Positions 45,622 through 57,659 of a stretch of DNA of 64,000 nt are shown one piece after another (within the stretch, counting starts at the first letter, position 1; each line of letters starts with the position of its first letter). The stretch lies in the NCBI GenBank assembly GCA_947683425.1, contig CANTUQ010000043.1, forward strand, positions 12,514,501-12,578,500, given 5' to 3'. Below the pieces are notes generated by a model. It saw only the letters and a list, made by a program, of their open reading frames with translations, was not told the origin of the DNA and made no database searches. The stretch is from Excoecaria cochinchinensis. Lineage: Eukaryota > Streptophyta > Magnoliopsida > Malpighiales > Euphorbiaceae. Position numbers and translations under genes: made by a program.

Positions 45622-47160
45622 ATGGCTGAAGAAGAGAATCCACCAAGATTGATGGACTTTGCTACGCCAGCATTGAGCGGGGCTCAATAAGGGGTGGTAA
45701 GGCCAACGGTAAATGCAAATCAATTTGAAATTAAGCTATCTCTTTTACAAATGATTCAAAATAGTATTCAATTTTATGGTTGGTAAATGAGGATCCCAAT
45801 GCTCAATTGGCAAATTTTTTAGAAATTTGTGATACCTTCAAAATTAATGGAGTTTCTGCAGATGCAATCAAGCTTAGGTTGTTTCCTTTTACTTTAAAGG
45901 ATAAGGCAAAGGCTTGGTTGAATTCACTTGCTAAAGGATCTATTACAACTTGGGACCAATTGGCTCAAGCATTTTTATCTAAATATTTTCCTCTAGCCAA
46001 AACTGCAAAAATTATTAAGGATATCACTACTTTTGTTCAACATGATAATGAATCTTTGTATGAAGCATGGGAAAGGTTTAAAGAATTGCAGAGAAGTTGT
46101 CCACATCACAACCTTCCAAGGGAGTTGCTAATGCAAGCATTTTACAATGGAGTGAATTCCACAACTAGAGGGATGATAGATGCTGCAACCAGTGGTTCTC
46201 TTACGAGGAAAACAACGAAAGCTGCATTTGAGTTGCTAAAAGAGATGTCCATGAACAATTGCATGTGGCCAACCGAAAGAGTAAGGGAATCATATTCTAC
46301 TAATGCTAGGGGGGTACATTCAATTGATTCGGTGGTAGCATTTCAAGCCCAAGTTGAGGCTTTGACTCATAAGCTTAATAGCCTAGGTATGGGAGGAAGT
46401 CCACCAAATGCATGCACTATTTGTGTGGTCAACAAGGTCATACTAGTGAAGTGTGTAACTTGGGAATAGCTAGTATGGATGAACAAGTGAGCTTTATCCA
46501 AGGACAAGGATGTGGAAATGCATATTCAAATACCTATAACCCTGGTTGGAGAAGCCATCCAAATTTTTCATGGGGAAATAGTTGCAATCAAAATAGGGGT
46601 GTAGGATTTCAACAACCTCAAGATAGGTTTGGAGCTTTAAAGGTTAAGATGGATAGGTTCTTAGAGGGGATTAATTTGAACTTTAGTTCACAAGAAGAGA
46701 ACCAAAAGAGGTTGGAGACAAAGTTTGATCAAATCACTAAAAATCATGCCTCATCTATCCATAACCTAGAGGTGCAATTAGGGCAAATTGCTAAGGCTTT
46801 ACATTCACGATTACAAGGGAATTTACCAAGTAATATGGAGGAGAATCCAAGGGAACATCTCAAGGCAATTAAATTGAGTCAGGTAAATCCTATACTAATG
46901 AATTTTTTTCTACTAACAAAGATGAAGATGTGCAAGAAAAAAATTTTCAGAAGGATGAGTCTTCTATTGCGAGCACGGCAGAGGAGAGACCGGCCAACAT
47001 CGCGAGCGCGCAAACGAAGAGTCCACCTTCTATCACGAGCACGACAGAAGGGGCTACCAAGGCAAATTCTTCAAAAGTTTTCCAACCTCGTCCACCATTT
47101 TCGCAACGTCTTTAGCAACAAAATGAAGATAAGCAATTTCAAACTTTTATTGATAAATTA
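45622..47160 (+). pseudogene. Athila-type gag, broken
   Basis: Capsid/nucleocapsid polyprotein. It opens MAEEENPPRLMDFATPAL; stops and a frameshift occur near 45688 and 45780. The long frame 45780-46469 carries the gag core: NEDPNAQLANFLEICDTFKI, FPFTLKDKAKAWLNSL and ITTWDQLAQAFLSKYFP. A frameshift near 46415 splits the zinc knuckle, which continues as LCGQQGHTSEVC in the 46412-47161 frame, followed by NAYSNTYNPGWRSHPNFSW and QLGQIAKAL. The linker at 46965-47065 encodes Ala/Ser/Thr-rich repeats because the CGCGAGCGCGACA-type DNA motif is inserted in the reading frame there. Not functional. Confidence 0.8.
46965..47065. repeat. GCGAGC-type dyad words inside the gag-protease linker
   Basis: ATTGCGAGCACGGCAGA, ATCGCGAGCGCGCAAACGA and ATCACGAGCACGACAGA. 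These are the same word family as in the LTR (44190-44400), here in the internal region. Confidence 0.75.
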
Positions 47161-47280
47161 AAGCATTTACATATCAATTTGAATTTTATTTAGACTATAA
47201 CTCAAATTCTAAACTATGCAAAGTTTCTTAAAGACTTAATTTCTAAGAAAAGAAGTTGGGAAGACCTATCTACTGTTGAG

Positions 47281-50200
47281 TTGACTGAGGCATGTAGTTC
47301 AATAATCACTAATAATTTGCCCACTAAGCTTAAAGATAATGGGAGTTTTACTATTCCTTATACTTTGGGTGATGTTGAATTTCCTAAGTGTTTATGTGAT
47401 TTGGGGGCAAGCATTAATCTTATGCCATTGTCTATCTTTAAGAAGTTAGGTTTAGATTATGTTAGACCTACCTATATGGTCTTGCAATTGGCTGACCAAT
47501 CTATTAAGAAATCATATGGCATAGTGGAAGATGTGCTAGTTAAAGTGGATAAATTCATTTTGCCTGCTGACTTTGTTATTTTAGACTTTGCTTATGATCT
47601 TAAATGCCCATTGAAATTAGGGAGACCTTTCATGAGAACTGGTAGGGCTTTAGTTGATGTCTATAAAGGAACTTTGGTTTTAAGAGTGGGGGAAGATAGT
47701 GTAGAGTATCACATGGATAAAGCACTCAAATACCCCATGGATGAGAATGTATGCATGAGAATTGATATTATTGATGCTTGTGTTTTGGAAGTATTGGATG
47801 ATGCAGGTCAAGAGGAGGTTAATTTTGAGGAAGAAGTTCATGATGAGGTGGAGCAAGAAAGCTCAAAGCCAGAACTTTTGTATAGAAATGAAGCACCTTT
47901 GCCACCTTCTATTGTAAGTCCTCCTAATGTGAAATTGAAAGAACTACTAGTCCATTTGAGGTATGCATTTCTTGGTTTAAATAATACTTTACCTATCATT
48001 GTTTCTAACAAGCTAACGAGTAAGAAAGAGTCTTTATTATTAGAGGTTGTTAGAAAGATGATTAAGAATATAGGTTGGCAAATTTATGATTTGAAGGGAA
48101 TTAGTCCAAACATTGTCATGCATAGAATTAACATGGTAAATGAGTGTCAACCTAAGGATGATAGACAAAGAAGGCTTGATCCCAATATGAAGGAAGTAGT
48201 AAAAAAGGAAGTCATTAAGTTGTTAGATGCTGGGATTATCTATCCGATTTCGGATAGTACATGGGTGAGCCCAATTCATTGTGTACCTAAAAAAGGGGGA
48301 ATGACTGTAATTAAAAATGAGAATAGAGAATTGATTCCTACTAGAACCACCACGGGTTGGAGGTTTGTATTGACTATAGAAGTTGAATTCAACTAATTCA
48401 ACTACTAGGAAGGATCACTTTCCTTTGCCATTCATTGATTAAATGTTAGAGAGGATAGTTGGACATTCTCATTATTGTTTTCTAGATGGTTATTCGGGGT
48501 ATTTCCAAATATTCATATACCCTAGTGATCAAGAAAAAGACCACCTTTACTTGTCCATATGGGACTTTGGCCTATAGAAGGATGCCTTTTGGGCTATGTA
48601 ATGCACTAGCAACTTTTCAAAGGTGTATGACTTCTATTTTTGGGGATATGATAGAAGAAATCATGGAAGTTTTCATGGATGATTTTTCTGTTTATGGTGA
48701 TTCATTTGAGTTGTGTTTGAGAAATTTGGATAGAGTATTGGCTAGATGTGAGGAAACCAACTTGGTACTAAATTGGAAAAATGCCACTTTATGGTAGAAG
48801 AAGGGATAGTTCTAGGCCATAAGATCTCAAATAGGGGTGTCTAGGTGGATAGAGCAAAAACTGAATTGATAGAGAAATTACCTCCACCAACTACAATTAA
48901 GGGTGTAAGATCCTTTTTAGGACATACGGGATTCTATAGAAGGTTTATAAAAGATTTTTCATTAATTGCTAAGCCTTTAACTAACTTGTTGGTAAAAGAT
49001 GTACCTTTTGAATTTTCTGATGCATGTAAAGCTTTTAACACATTAAAGACAGCTCTTGTAAGTGCACCCATAATAACTTCACCTAATTGGAGTTTACCTT
49101 TTAAAATCATGTGTGATGCAAGTGACCTCGTTGTAGGATGTGTGCTAGGTCAACGTCAAGGTAAACATTTGAATGTCATTTATTATGCTAGCCATACATT
49201 GTCACCACCTCAAGTGAATTACACAACAACTGAAAAGAAAATGTTAGCTGTTGTTTATGCATGTGATAAATTTAGGTCTTACTTGTTAGGATCTAAAGTC
49301 ATAATCTATACGGATTATGCAACACTTAGGTATTTATTTGCTAAAAAAGATGCTAACCCTCGTTTAATTCGTTGGGTTCTCTTGTTACAAGAATTTGACC
49401 TTGAGATTAGAGATAAGAAAGGTTCTGAAAACTTAGTGGCTGATCACTTATCAAGGTTAGAAAATTAGGAAGGACCTATAGGGGATATCAATGAAATTAA
49501 TGAATCTTTTCTGAATGAATCTCTAATGTCAATTGACCAAGTGCTTGTACTATGGTTTGCGAATTTTGCTAATTTTCTTGCTGCAGGGATTGTACCTCAT
49601 GGATTGACACAGCAACAAAAGAAAATTTTCTTTAGTGATGTCAAGAATTACCTTTTGGAGGAACCCTATTTGTTTAAGATAAGTGGGGATGGTGTAATTC
49701 GTAGGTGTGTAAGTAAGGATGAGTTTGTGAATATTTTGACACATTGCCATTCATCTTTGTATTAAGGTCATAATGATAGTACAAAAACTGCCTCTCGTGT
49801 GCTTGAATGTGGTTTTTATTGGCCTACCCTATTTCATGATCCTAGGAATTTTGTAGCTAAATGTGATAGGTGTTAAAGGATTGGTAATATTGGGAAGAGA
49901 GATGAGATGCCTTTGAATAGTATTTTGGAAGTAAAGATATTTGATGTGCGGGGGATAGACTTCATGGGTCCTTTTTCTTCATCTTTTGGGCAAAACTATA
50001 TATTGGTTGGGGTGGACTATGACTTAAAATGGGTTTAAGCCAAAGCAACACCAACCAATGATTCAAAGGTGGTGATAAAGTTTTTAAAAAAACTATTTTC
50101 AAGATTTGGAGTGCCAAGAGCCATAAATGATGGAGGTACGCATTTCATTAATCGATCTTTTGCTTCACTATTGCATAAATATGGTGTGCATCATAGGGTA

Positions 50201-50830
50201 GCTACTCCTTACCATCTACAAACTAGTGGTCAAGTAGAGGTTTCAAATAGAGAGCTAAAGTGGATACTAGAAAAAACAGTTTCTAACTCTAGGAAAGATT
50301 GGGCACATAAACTTGATGATGCACTATGGGCATATCGCACTGCATTAAAAATGCCTATTGGGATGTCACCATATAGGTTAGTGTATGGGAAAGCATGCCA
50401 TTTGCCTATTGAATTAAAGCATAAAGCCTATTGGGCCATTAGGACTTTGAATTATGACATTAAGGAGGCTAATGTAAAAAGATGTTTACAATTAAATGAA
50501 CTTGATGAATTACGCCTTATCTCTTATGAAAATGCAAGAATATATAAAGAACGATCAAAGAAATGGCATGATGCTCACATTCGTTATAAAAGCTTTAAGG
50601 TTGGGGATAAAGTTCTTCTATTCAATTCTAGGTTAAAATTATTTCCTGGAAAATTAAGGTCTAGGTGGAGTGGACCTTATGAGGTAACACAAGTATTTGA
50701 CCATGGTTATTTAGAGCTTAAAAATGATAAAGGGGAATTGTTTAAAGCTAATGGTCAAAGATGTAAGGTGTATTTGGATGGAACATTTCAAGGAAGAGAG
50801 GTCTCAAGTATCTCTTTGAAGTTAGGTTGA
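47281..50830 (+). pseudogene. Athila-type pol (protease, RT, RNase H, integrase), broken
   Basis: Protease at 47281-47700 with LCDLGASINLMPLSIFKKLG (active site DLGAS) and CPLKLGRPFMRT. Reverse transcriptase starts near 48180 and is broken between 48396 and 48486; it then gives LAYRRMPFGLCNALATFQRC and VFMDDFSVYG (catalytic MDD) before a stop at 48795. RT connection and RNase H follow at 48845-49468 (FLGHTGFYRRFIKDFS, CDASD, YTDYATLRYL, GSENLVADHLSRLE). The integrase finger lies near 49740-49880 (HCH.., a stop in place of part of the CxxC pair). The integrase core runs 49910-50830, with a stop near 50037, DGGTHF and a VEVSNRELK end, then a C-terminal domain KVLLFNSRLKLFPGKLRSRW. At least five stops or frameshifts make it non-functional. 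Confidence 0.85.
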
Positions 50831-51009
50831 AGGTTGTTTGCACATTCGTTTTATTTTTATTTATGTATTGCATTATTTTTATGTTGATTTTGTATATTAA
50901 TATAGTTTATGTTTGATTCTACAGGTTACATTAATTAGTAAGTCCTCAGAGTTATTCAAATATTTAGCATTTTCTTGAAAAAGCAAATTTTTCGTTGAGA
51001 TTTTCCTTA

Positions 51010-51110
51010 CTGTCGCGAGCACGACAGATCGGGAAGAAGACATTCTATCGTGAGCGCACTGGGTGTCGCGAGTGGTCAAGTGCGAGATTTCGTTTCTGTC
51101 GTGAGCTCGC
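51010..51110. repeat. TCGCGAGC-type dyad words between pol and ORF3
   Basis: CTGTCGCGAGCACGACAG, TATCGTGAGCGCAC, TGTCGCGAGTGG and CTGTCGTGAGCTCGCG within 100 bases. The word family is the same as in the LTRs. Confidence 0.75.
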
Positions 51111-51333
51111 GAAAGCACACGGAATTTCAAATTTTGGGGAGTTTTTGCCCGTTGGAAGCCCCCTATATATACTTTTATGCCTAATTCTTCATTTCACTTT
51201 GTTTTTTAACTTTCTTTCTCCATTTACGTTGGGTTTATTTCGAAACTTCTTCTTCCCCTTTGTTTTCTCTTGGTTTTTCTTTGTTTTTTGCATTTTAGTC
51301 TAGGATTTTTGTTGTATTGCTGCAAATTTCAGG

Positions 51334-52571
51334 ATGGTGCGAACCAAAACTTTGGCAAACAAGGGAAAAGGTAAGAAGGCCAGCGTAGAGTCCAGAGCTC
51401 CAGCCCAAGATTCTAACTCTATGTCTCTCTGACTCAAGTACGATTGCCCATTTCGTATTTACACAGAGGAAGAAGGTGAGAAATTTTTATATTTTTCTAA
51501 GAAAACCTATGTGGGTATGTGACATATGCATTTTCCTTTGTTGGATGATTTAAGCATCACTGAGCAATTTGAGAAATATTTGAAATATATGCATTGGGGT
51601 TAATTTGTTCATTTAATTTTGCCTATTAGGAAGGATTGGGCTGTAGAATTTTTTGTCACTCTTGACTATGTGGACAAGAGGAAAATTAGTTTCAAATTTA
51701 GGCACCAAGGAATAGAATATGTTTTTGGTTTTGATGAGATGCATGACTGGTTTGATTTTCCCTTAAATGGCAAATGATTTGATTCTCATATTTTCGATCC
51801 TACACCTGTTTTGAAAAAATTAACTGGTTTGGATACTTTTAATAATAAGAATTTCATAAATCGTCAATTTAAAGATGATGTATTGTTATTGTTTCATAAA
51901 TATATTTATCATGCTTTATTTGGGCGAGTGGAAAGTAATAAAGTACAAACCAAGGATTTATTTGTTTTAGACCTCTATAATCCAAAAAGACACCATGTTC
52001 CATTGATTTCATTTTTGATGCTTTATATCATGCTTCCATTGCTCGAACTAAAATAGTCGGTATATGCCACATGTTGACTGGGATTCTCTTAGGATGTTTA
52101 GGGGAATTGCATAATTTTGTCATGGATGAGCATGAACATGTTGCCTTGCTTGATGCCAAATATTTGAGAAATGCTAACATGTTAACAAGAGGCAGATGGC
52201 CTCCAAGTTTTGTTGACCGTGGTGTGCAGATTAAAGGTTCAAATGTAGACAAAGGCAAAGGCAAAGCACCTGAAACCTCTATTGCAGCTGCTCAAGAAGA
52301 GGATTCCGAGGACAAAGAATCTGATGAAGAAGGAACTGGAGTGTCTGCTGGTAGAGGGGATGCTTCTGTTAGTTGGCAGCTGCTTATCACACGCTTGGAT
52401 GGTGTGGAGGCTGTCAACCAAATCATGGCAGCAAGATTGGATTCCATAGAGGCCACCATGAAGGAAATGCACAAGAGCCAAAAGAGCATGAGTCGCAAAC
52501 TTCTCTCTTTCTTTCGCAAGAAGAATATCGAATTTACACCTTCTCCGCCAAGTTCCCCAAGTGGGAATTGA
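51334..52571 (+). pseudogene. ATHILA ORF-1 type protein (third ORF downstream of pol), broken
   Basis: Starts MVRTKTLANKGKGKKASVES and is interrupted by stops at about 51431, 51523, 51602 and 51777. Readable blocks include YDCPFRIYTEEEGEKFLYFS, WAVEFFVTLDYVDKRKISFK and EYVFGFDEMHDWFDFPL. Frame 51811-52056 follows (LTGLDTFNNKNFINRQFKDD, FHKYIYHALFGR). A frameshifted end (52071-52571) has RGRWPPSFVDRGVQIKG, an acidic stretch and a coiled-coil-like tail. The position 3' of pol and these blocks match the Athila ORF (PF03078 type), sometimes described as env-like; no membrane segment is evident. Its role is unknown, and this copy is dead. Confidence 0.7.
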
Positions 52572-52700
52572 GATCAATTTTTCTCCTAACTCTTTTACTT
52601 TTTATTTTTATTTTTATTTTTTATTTCTTTTTTTTTGTCTTGTGTTTTGTATTTTGATTATTTTTATTGTGTGTATTTATTTGTGTTTGATTTTCTTACA

Positions 52701-52735
52701 CAATGAGGACATTGTGTCCTTTTAGTGTGGGGGAA
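52701..52735 (+). other. Conserved Athila/Tat 3' non-coding box
   Basis: CAATGAGGACATTGTGTCC followed by TTAGTGTGGGGGAATA. The GAGGACATTGT...AGTGTGGGG box is a recurrent feature downstream of coding sequence in Athila-type elements. CAATGAGGACATTG is itself a short inverted repeat (CAATG/CATTG). Confidence 0.55.
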
Positions 52736-53714
52736 TACATGTTAGGTATATTTTTGTGTTTGTTTAGCATAGCCTATGGATAGGCGTGAGATGCTAGTTT
52801 TTAGGCTTTATTTTTGTATATTTATTGTTTGTCTATTTGTGTTGTAGGTTTTTTTTTGTGTAGATTGTTTGTGAGTTTGTTTAATTTTGGAGCTTGTATA
52901 TTTGGGGCCTATTTGGAAATATATGCATGCTATAGCTTGAATTTCTTTTAATTTAGTCTAGTTAGGCAAATTCTTGAGAAATCTCATTTTTATTTTACTT
53001 TTACAATTAAATGTACATAGTGAAGGTCATGACTTGGCAAAGCACTTTAGTGTAGGTTCTTTTTAAGTTGTTTATCTTTTCACATGTAAAAAAGGATTAT
53101 TTTGGCAATTCATTGCTTAGGGTAGTTTGACCTATAGCTAAAGTGAGCTTTTGAGCCTTGTGCATTGAAATTTTTCTTGTATGAGAGCCTTAATATGCCA
53201 TATCCTCTAGAACTTGTTTTATGTAAATTTTGAGACTACATTTAGTATGAGATGTGTATGAAAAATGATAAGGGCATTTATAATAAACTATTTTGACCTG
53301 CTTACATAACTTACCCTTTTTGACTCTAGGTAGCCAATTTTGAGCCTTTAACCTATTTTTGTTGTGAAGCATATAATTAGCCAAATTCCTTTGCTAAACA
53401 ATTAACTATTCCTTTTTGTTACCCTTTTTGTGGAGAGAATTAGGATTGCTATATCATTGGAGATACATTTTATGAAGAGTAAGCATGATATTAGTTATGA
53501 GTTTAATTCCCTGATTCTTAAAGTTTAATATTAGAAAAATGCTAGTTTCATATAAAAAAAAAAAAGAAGAAGAACAAAGTGGGATGGAGCATAAAATGCA
53601 CCCACAATATTCAAAAAAAAAAAGAAGAAAAGAAAGAAGAACAAGAAACTAGTAGGAAAAATGAGGACAGTAAGAAGGGAGTTAGAAAAGTAAGTTAGAA
53701 TGTCATAAGATCAT
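52736..53714. other. 3' non-coding region of the Athila element, with A/purine tracts
   Basis: No coding sequence. Two A-rich, GAAGAA-rich tracts (about 53552-53575 and 53609-53645) precede the truncated 3' LTR. A usual polypurine tract directly before an LTR start is not present because the LTR start is deleted. Confidence 0.5.
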
Positions 53715-54853
53715 GCATTGCGAGCGCGACAGAAGGTGCTAAAGAAAAGGAAGAAAGAGGAGAACCAAAGGAGAAGCCGCACGTTGTCGCGAGCGCGACG
53801 AGATGCAGAGGAAAGCAAAGCAGCCAGCGTGAAGGAAGAGAAGCAAGGGAGAGAAGGCCGTGCTCTGTCGCAGGTGCGACAAAGAAGGCCACTAGGCAGT
53901 TTATCTTGAAAAGTCACTTCAATAATTGGGACTTTCCACCAACTTTTGCAACTCTTTGAAGAAACTTATCAAGGGACACGAATTTTAGAACAATATAAAT
54001 ATTAATTTCAACTGTAATTTTAAATGTATGGAATTTTAACTAATTATTTTTCTGCAAGTTAGAGAGAACAATTTCTTTAGTTAAAGTTCTAAGTTAGTTT
54101 TTATGTTTTGAAGAAGAAGACCAAGGAGAAGAAAATTTCTTACAAGGGTTTGGGAAAAGGGTTGAGAGTTTTCTTTCTACTTACTCTTATCTATTACTTT
54201 CTTCTCTGTAATTAAATGAATGTTATTTAAGGATCTTGAATGATATTATTGTTATTTTCTACTTCCATTTATGTTATTAGTTTTTAATACAGAATTGTCT
54301 ATTAGTATTATTGCAATGATCATTATAAGTTAAGGTAGAATTGAGAGGTTCACTTTATCTTACATCTAATAAAATTTCATTATCAAAACATAACTTGAGA
54401 GATCAGTATGTCAAGATAATTGCTATAGGTTGGTAATTAATCTTAGAATATGTAATTAGAATTAACTAGTTCATTAATGAGAATTAAGGATTAGTATTGT
54501 AATTGCATGTTTTGGGCACTCTAGTTCATGTCGAGAGAGTGAATTAGAATTTTTTTCTAATTTGGCTTGCTTATAAGATTATAATTTTAATTAAAAGATG
54601 GAATCAAGTTTCGTAACTATTAGTTCTTCATCATCTACATTGTCTTCTTTGATCATGTTTAACTAGATTTAATTAATTTGTATGACACGAGTAGTATAGA
54701 ATTAATTTACAAATTATTGAACATTGTAAATAAGATAAAATCAAGTAGTAATAGTGAGTGAAATTTAATCTACATTCTCTGTGGGATCGACATCTTAAGT
54801 ACTATGAGTGATTAACCGTGCACTTGCGGAGTTAGCGTTTTTAGCACCTAACA
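53715..54853 (+). repeat. 3' LTR of the Athila-type element, 5'-truncated
   Basis: Homology to the 5' LTR begins at GCATTGCGAGCGCGACA (equal to 44209 onward) and continues to CACCTAACA. The first ~195 bases (44013-44208 equivalent) are absent, and the preceding sequence is unrelated. Confidence 0.85.
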
Positions 54854-54963
54854 GGAAGGCTCTCCTGTTATGCATTTTGGAATTTCTATATTGGCATGGC
54901 ATGTACAGTCAATAGACAGTTTTGGAGTGTTATTGTAATAGGAGTTTTGTATCGAATAGTTGT

Positions 54964-56313
54964 TGATATGAGCTTAAATAGCTTATATTTAACCTATGTT
55001 TTAGGATTAAAATAGTATTCATGTGTGTTTATTTGTATTAGAATTAGGAGTGTTTTATGTTTTTGTTTGAGTTTTGGGTGTGTAGGAGAAAAATGGAGAA
55101 AGATGGAAAAAGATGGAGAAAATGGAGAAAAGCAGCCAAAATAAGCAAAGGAGAAAGAGGTTCTGTCGCGAGCGCGATAGCACATGCTAAAGGAGAGCCA
55201 AGGAAGAAGGAAGAAAAGTGAAGAAGAGAGGCTGTCGCGACCAAGGAACTCATCGCGAGGTCGGGACAGGGCACGGAGAAGGCAAACGCGAGGAAGGTGG
55301 AGCGATGAAAGAGGCGCGCTCTGTCGCGAGCGCGACAGAGAGATCCATTAGAGACAAAAGTTCAAATTTCACTTTGAAGAGTTATGCCTTTCCACCAACA
55401 TTTGTAATCCTTGCCAAGAGACATCTGAGGAGACACAATTAGAACATTATAGATATTATTATTAACTGTAATTTTAGGTGTTGAACATTTAATTAAGTAA
55501 AAATTCTGTAAGTTAGAATAGTTCTTTCATTTTTTAAGTCTAATTTTCTCAAGTAGAGTTTATGCATTGAAGAGAAGATAGTATACAAAGAAGAAGACTA
55601 CCTTTGGTGACTTGAAAAGGGTTGAGAAATCTCCTTCTTCATTTCTCATCTCTTTAATCTTCTTTGTAAATTTTGTGATGTAAATTCTGAACTTGAATTC
55701 CTAATATTAAATATTTTATTGTTCATATTAATTCATGTGTTCATGCTTGTAGAATTTCCTATTGGGATACTATGTATGATCATTATAAGTATGAGTTTAA
55801 TTGAAAAATGAATTCATATTTACAATCTAATGGGAAATCATCATTGAGGCATTATTTGAGAAATCATACTATTAAAATGGTTGCAATAGGTTGTGACTTC
55901 ACTTAAGATTTGCATGTTTAATCTTCTAATCCATTAATGAAAATTGTGAATTGGAATTATATATGCATGTTTTAGGCAATCCTATTTATGTCGAAAGAGT
56001 AAGTAGGAAATTTATTCAACTTTGCTTGCATGATAAGAATATTTAAATCATTAAGAATAATCAATTCAAGTTCCATTTTTATACTCATCATCATTAATCA
56101 TTATATCTTCTTTGACCATCAATAATTAGGTTTAGTTAATTTAGATGTTAGATTAGTTTAAAATTAACTTTACCATTAATTGATCATTGTAAACAAAGTT
56201 AAAATTGAGTAGTAATAGTGTGTAATCACTTTCCTCGTGGGATCGACATCTTAAGTACTATTTCGATACACTGTATACTTGCGGTAATTAGCATCTATAG
56301 AAAATGCTCAACA
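54964..56313 (+). mobile_element. Solo LTR of a related Athila-type family
   Basis: TGATATGAGC...GCTCAACA, 1350 bp, with a perfect 5-bp duplication GTTGT (54959-54963 and 56314-56318). It aligns in outline with the Athila LTR at 44013 (same start, GTGTAGGAGAAA, CGCGAGCGCGA words, GGGATCGACATCTTAAGTAC near the end), but much of the sequence has diverged. At 55321-55338, CTGTCGCGAGCGCGACAG is a perfect dyad, extended by CT/AG on each side. Confidence 0.85.
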
Positions 56314-56318
56314 GTTGT

Positions 56319-56801
56319 AATATAGTTATTAGTTTATGATGTTTTAATGTTGTTTAAGTAAAAGATCTAATTTGATGTAATTAATTATGAAATAAGTGTA
56401 TTATGCTATAGACACGTATGATATTGCAGTTTATGTATTTATATAGTTGAGATAAACTATTGAATGCTGATAGATATGTGAATTACTTGGAAATGTATGG
56501 TTTGATATATATAATGGAGGATGAAAAATTTTGTGTTGGAGTTTGTTTTAGAGTTTAAGAGTTTATTGAGGAGTTTTGGAGTAGATATGTGATTTTAGAA
56601 GTGTCAAAAGAATTTTTCTTTACAGGAGGATAGGCAATATTATGGGGAGATTCTGCCAAAATTTTAACAAAAATATATTGTAACAAATTTGGAGTAATCC
56701 GAATATAAAAGAAATTTTACTATTCGTATATTTATGGATCATAGAATAGTTTGTAATATTTTTATTTGGTTCGCTCATCGGACCGAGTGTTGGGTGTTAC
56801 A
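56319..56801 (+). mobile_element. Diverged gypsy LTR-like remnant (final part)
   Basis: Continuation of the LTR-like DNA at 41544-44012 and 54854-54963, interrupted by the two Athila-type insertions. It ends GAGTGTTGGGTGTTACA, a typical gypsy LTR terminus. No coding sequence. Confidence 0.4.
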
Positions 56802-57650
56802 ACTTATCCATCAAATGTAAAATATGTGCACTCACGCATTTCTAGGCACAAAATCAGTTCCTAGGTGGAAAATCTTTCTTATTTGAAACCATTTCTTACC
56901 AATTCCAAAGCAAATTCCTTTTCGATCTCTTAAACCAAATAACCACTTAAATCCTTTGAGCCTCTTACTCTCTTGAAGGATTGTTTTATCATTGGATTCA
57001 TTTGATAATAGAGCCCTAAAAATGAGTGTCTATAGTGAAGAACCGAGCAAGAATTACGGCCTTTTGAAAAACCGTATAACCAATCATGATAACACCTCTT
57101 GATTAATCGACCAGTAACAACACTATGAGGATTACTTATAAAAAATGCATTTGTGTTGATCTTAAATTTATGATCAATCATTGGTTTTGACCCACCAATC
57201 AAGTGATGTTATTTGCTGGTACCATATTGGAAGCCTCTTTATTGTGAAGAGCAATCTCATCCATAAATTTTAAAGAGCATAATAGTCCCTAACAAGATTC
57301 CTAACTTAGGCATTTTATCCCTTAAATATAAAATTGTTTCGCGCCTTCTAAATGAGCTAGCAAGTAATGCTAAACAAGGTCGCCTAGTTCACTACTTCAT
57401 TTGCCAATATTCCTTTTGACTGTAGATAACCTAGGTTATAGCGTCCGAGTTCGGAATCACCTGATGATGAAAGGTCTTCTATAAAATGAAAAAGGCTCTC
57501 CTTGGTTTAAATTTTATAAAAAAAAAAAAAAAGAAAAAATAGTAAAATAAAATAGGTTTTTAGGAATTGCCCTTCTTTGGGGGCCTAAAAACCCCCCCCA
57601 ACGAGCCTATACCAGATTTGAGAAAGGATCTGAGGCCTAAAAAAAGGCCA
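56802..57650. other. Unassigned DNA
   Basis: A 90-residue minus-strand frame (56930-57202) shows no recognisable domain. An A/T-poor stretch near 57575-57610 has runs of C and G that could pair (GGGGGCC/CCCCCC). I cannot name the element. Confidence 0.3.
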
Positions 57651-57659
57651 ATATGTTGT

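Larger units (their letters stand above)
44013..54853 (+). mobile_element. Athila-type Ty3/gypsy retrotransposon, decayed
   Basis: 5' LTR at 44013-45365, priming site TGGCGCCGTTGCC, gag, protease, RT, RNase H, integrase, a third ORF of the ATHILA ORF-1 type, and a 3' LTR whose first ~195 bases are missing (53715-54853). The LTRs share about 95 percent by eye, and many stops and frameshifts are present, so it is older than the element at 31863. The flanks AGAAA (44008-44012) and GGAAG (54854-54858) do not match well, so a target duplication cannot be confirmed. CG-rich TCGCGAGCGCGACA motifs occur in the LTRs and at two internal places. Confidence 0.85.

Noticed and set aside
53552..53645. A-rich and GAAGAA tracts as a polypurine tract
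   Set aside because: They do not directly precede an LTR start; the LTR start is deleted, so their role cannot be assigned.
53718..53909. Arg/Glu-rich frames in the LTR arrays (also 44106-44441 and 55218-55442)
   Set aside because: Translation of purine-rich LTR sequence with TCGCGAGCGCGACA words; not conserved as protein between the LTR copies.
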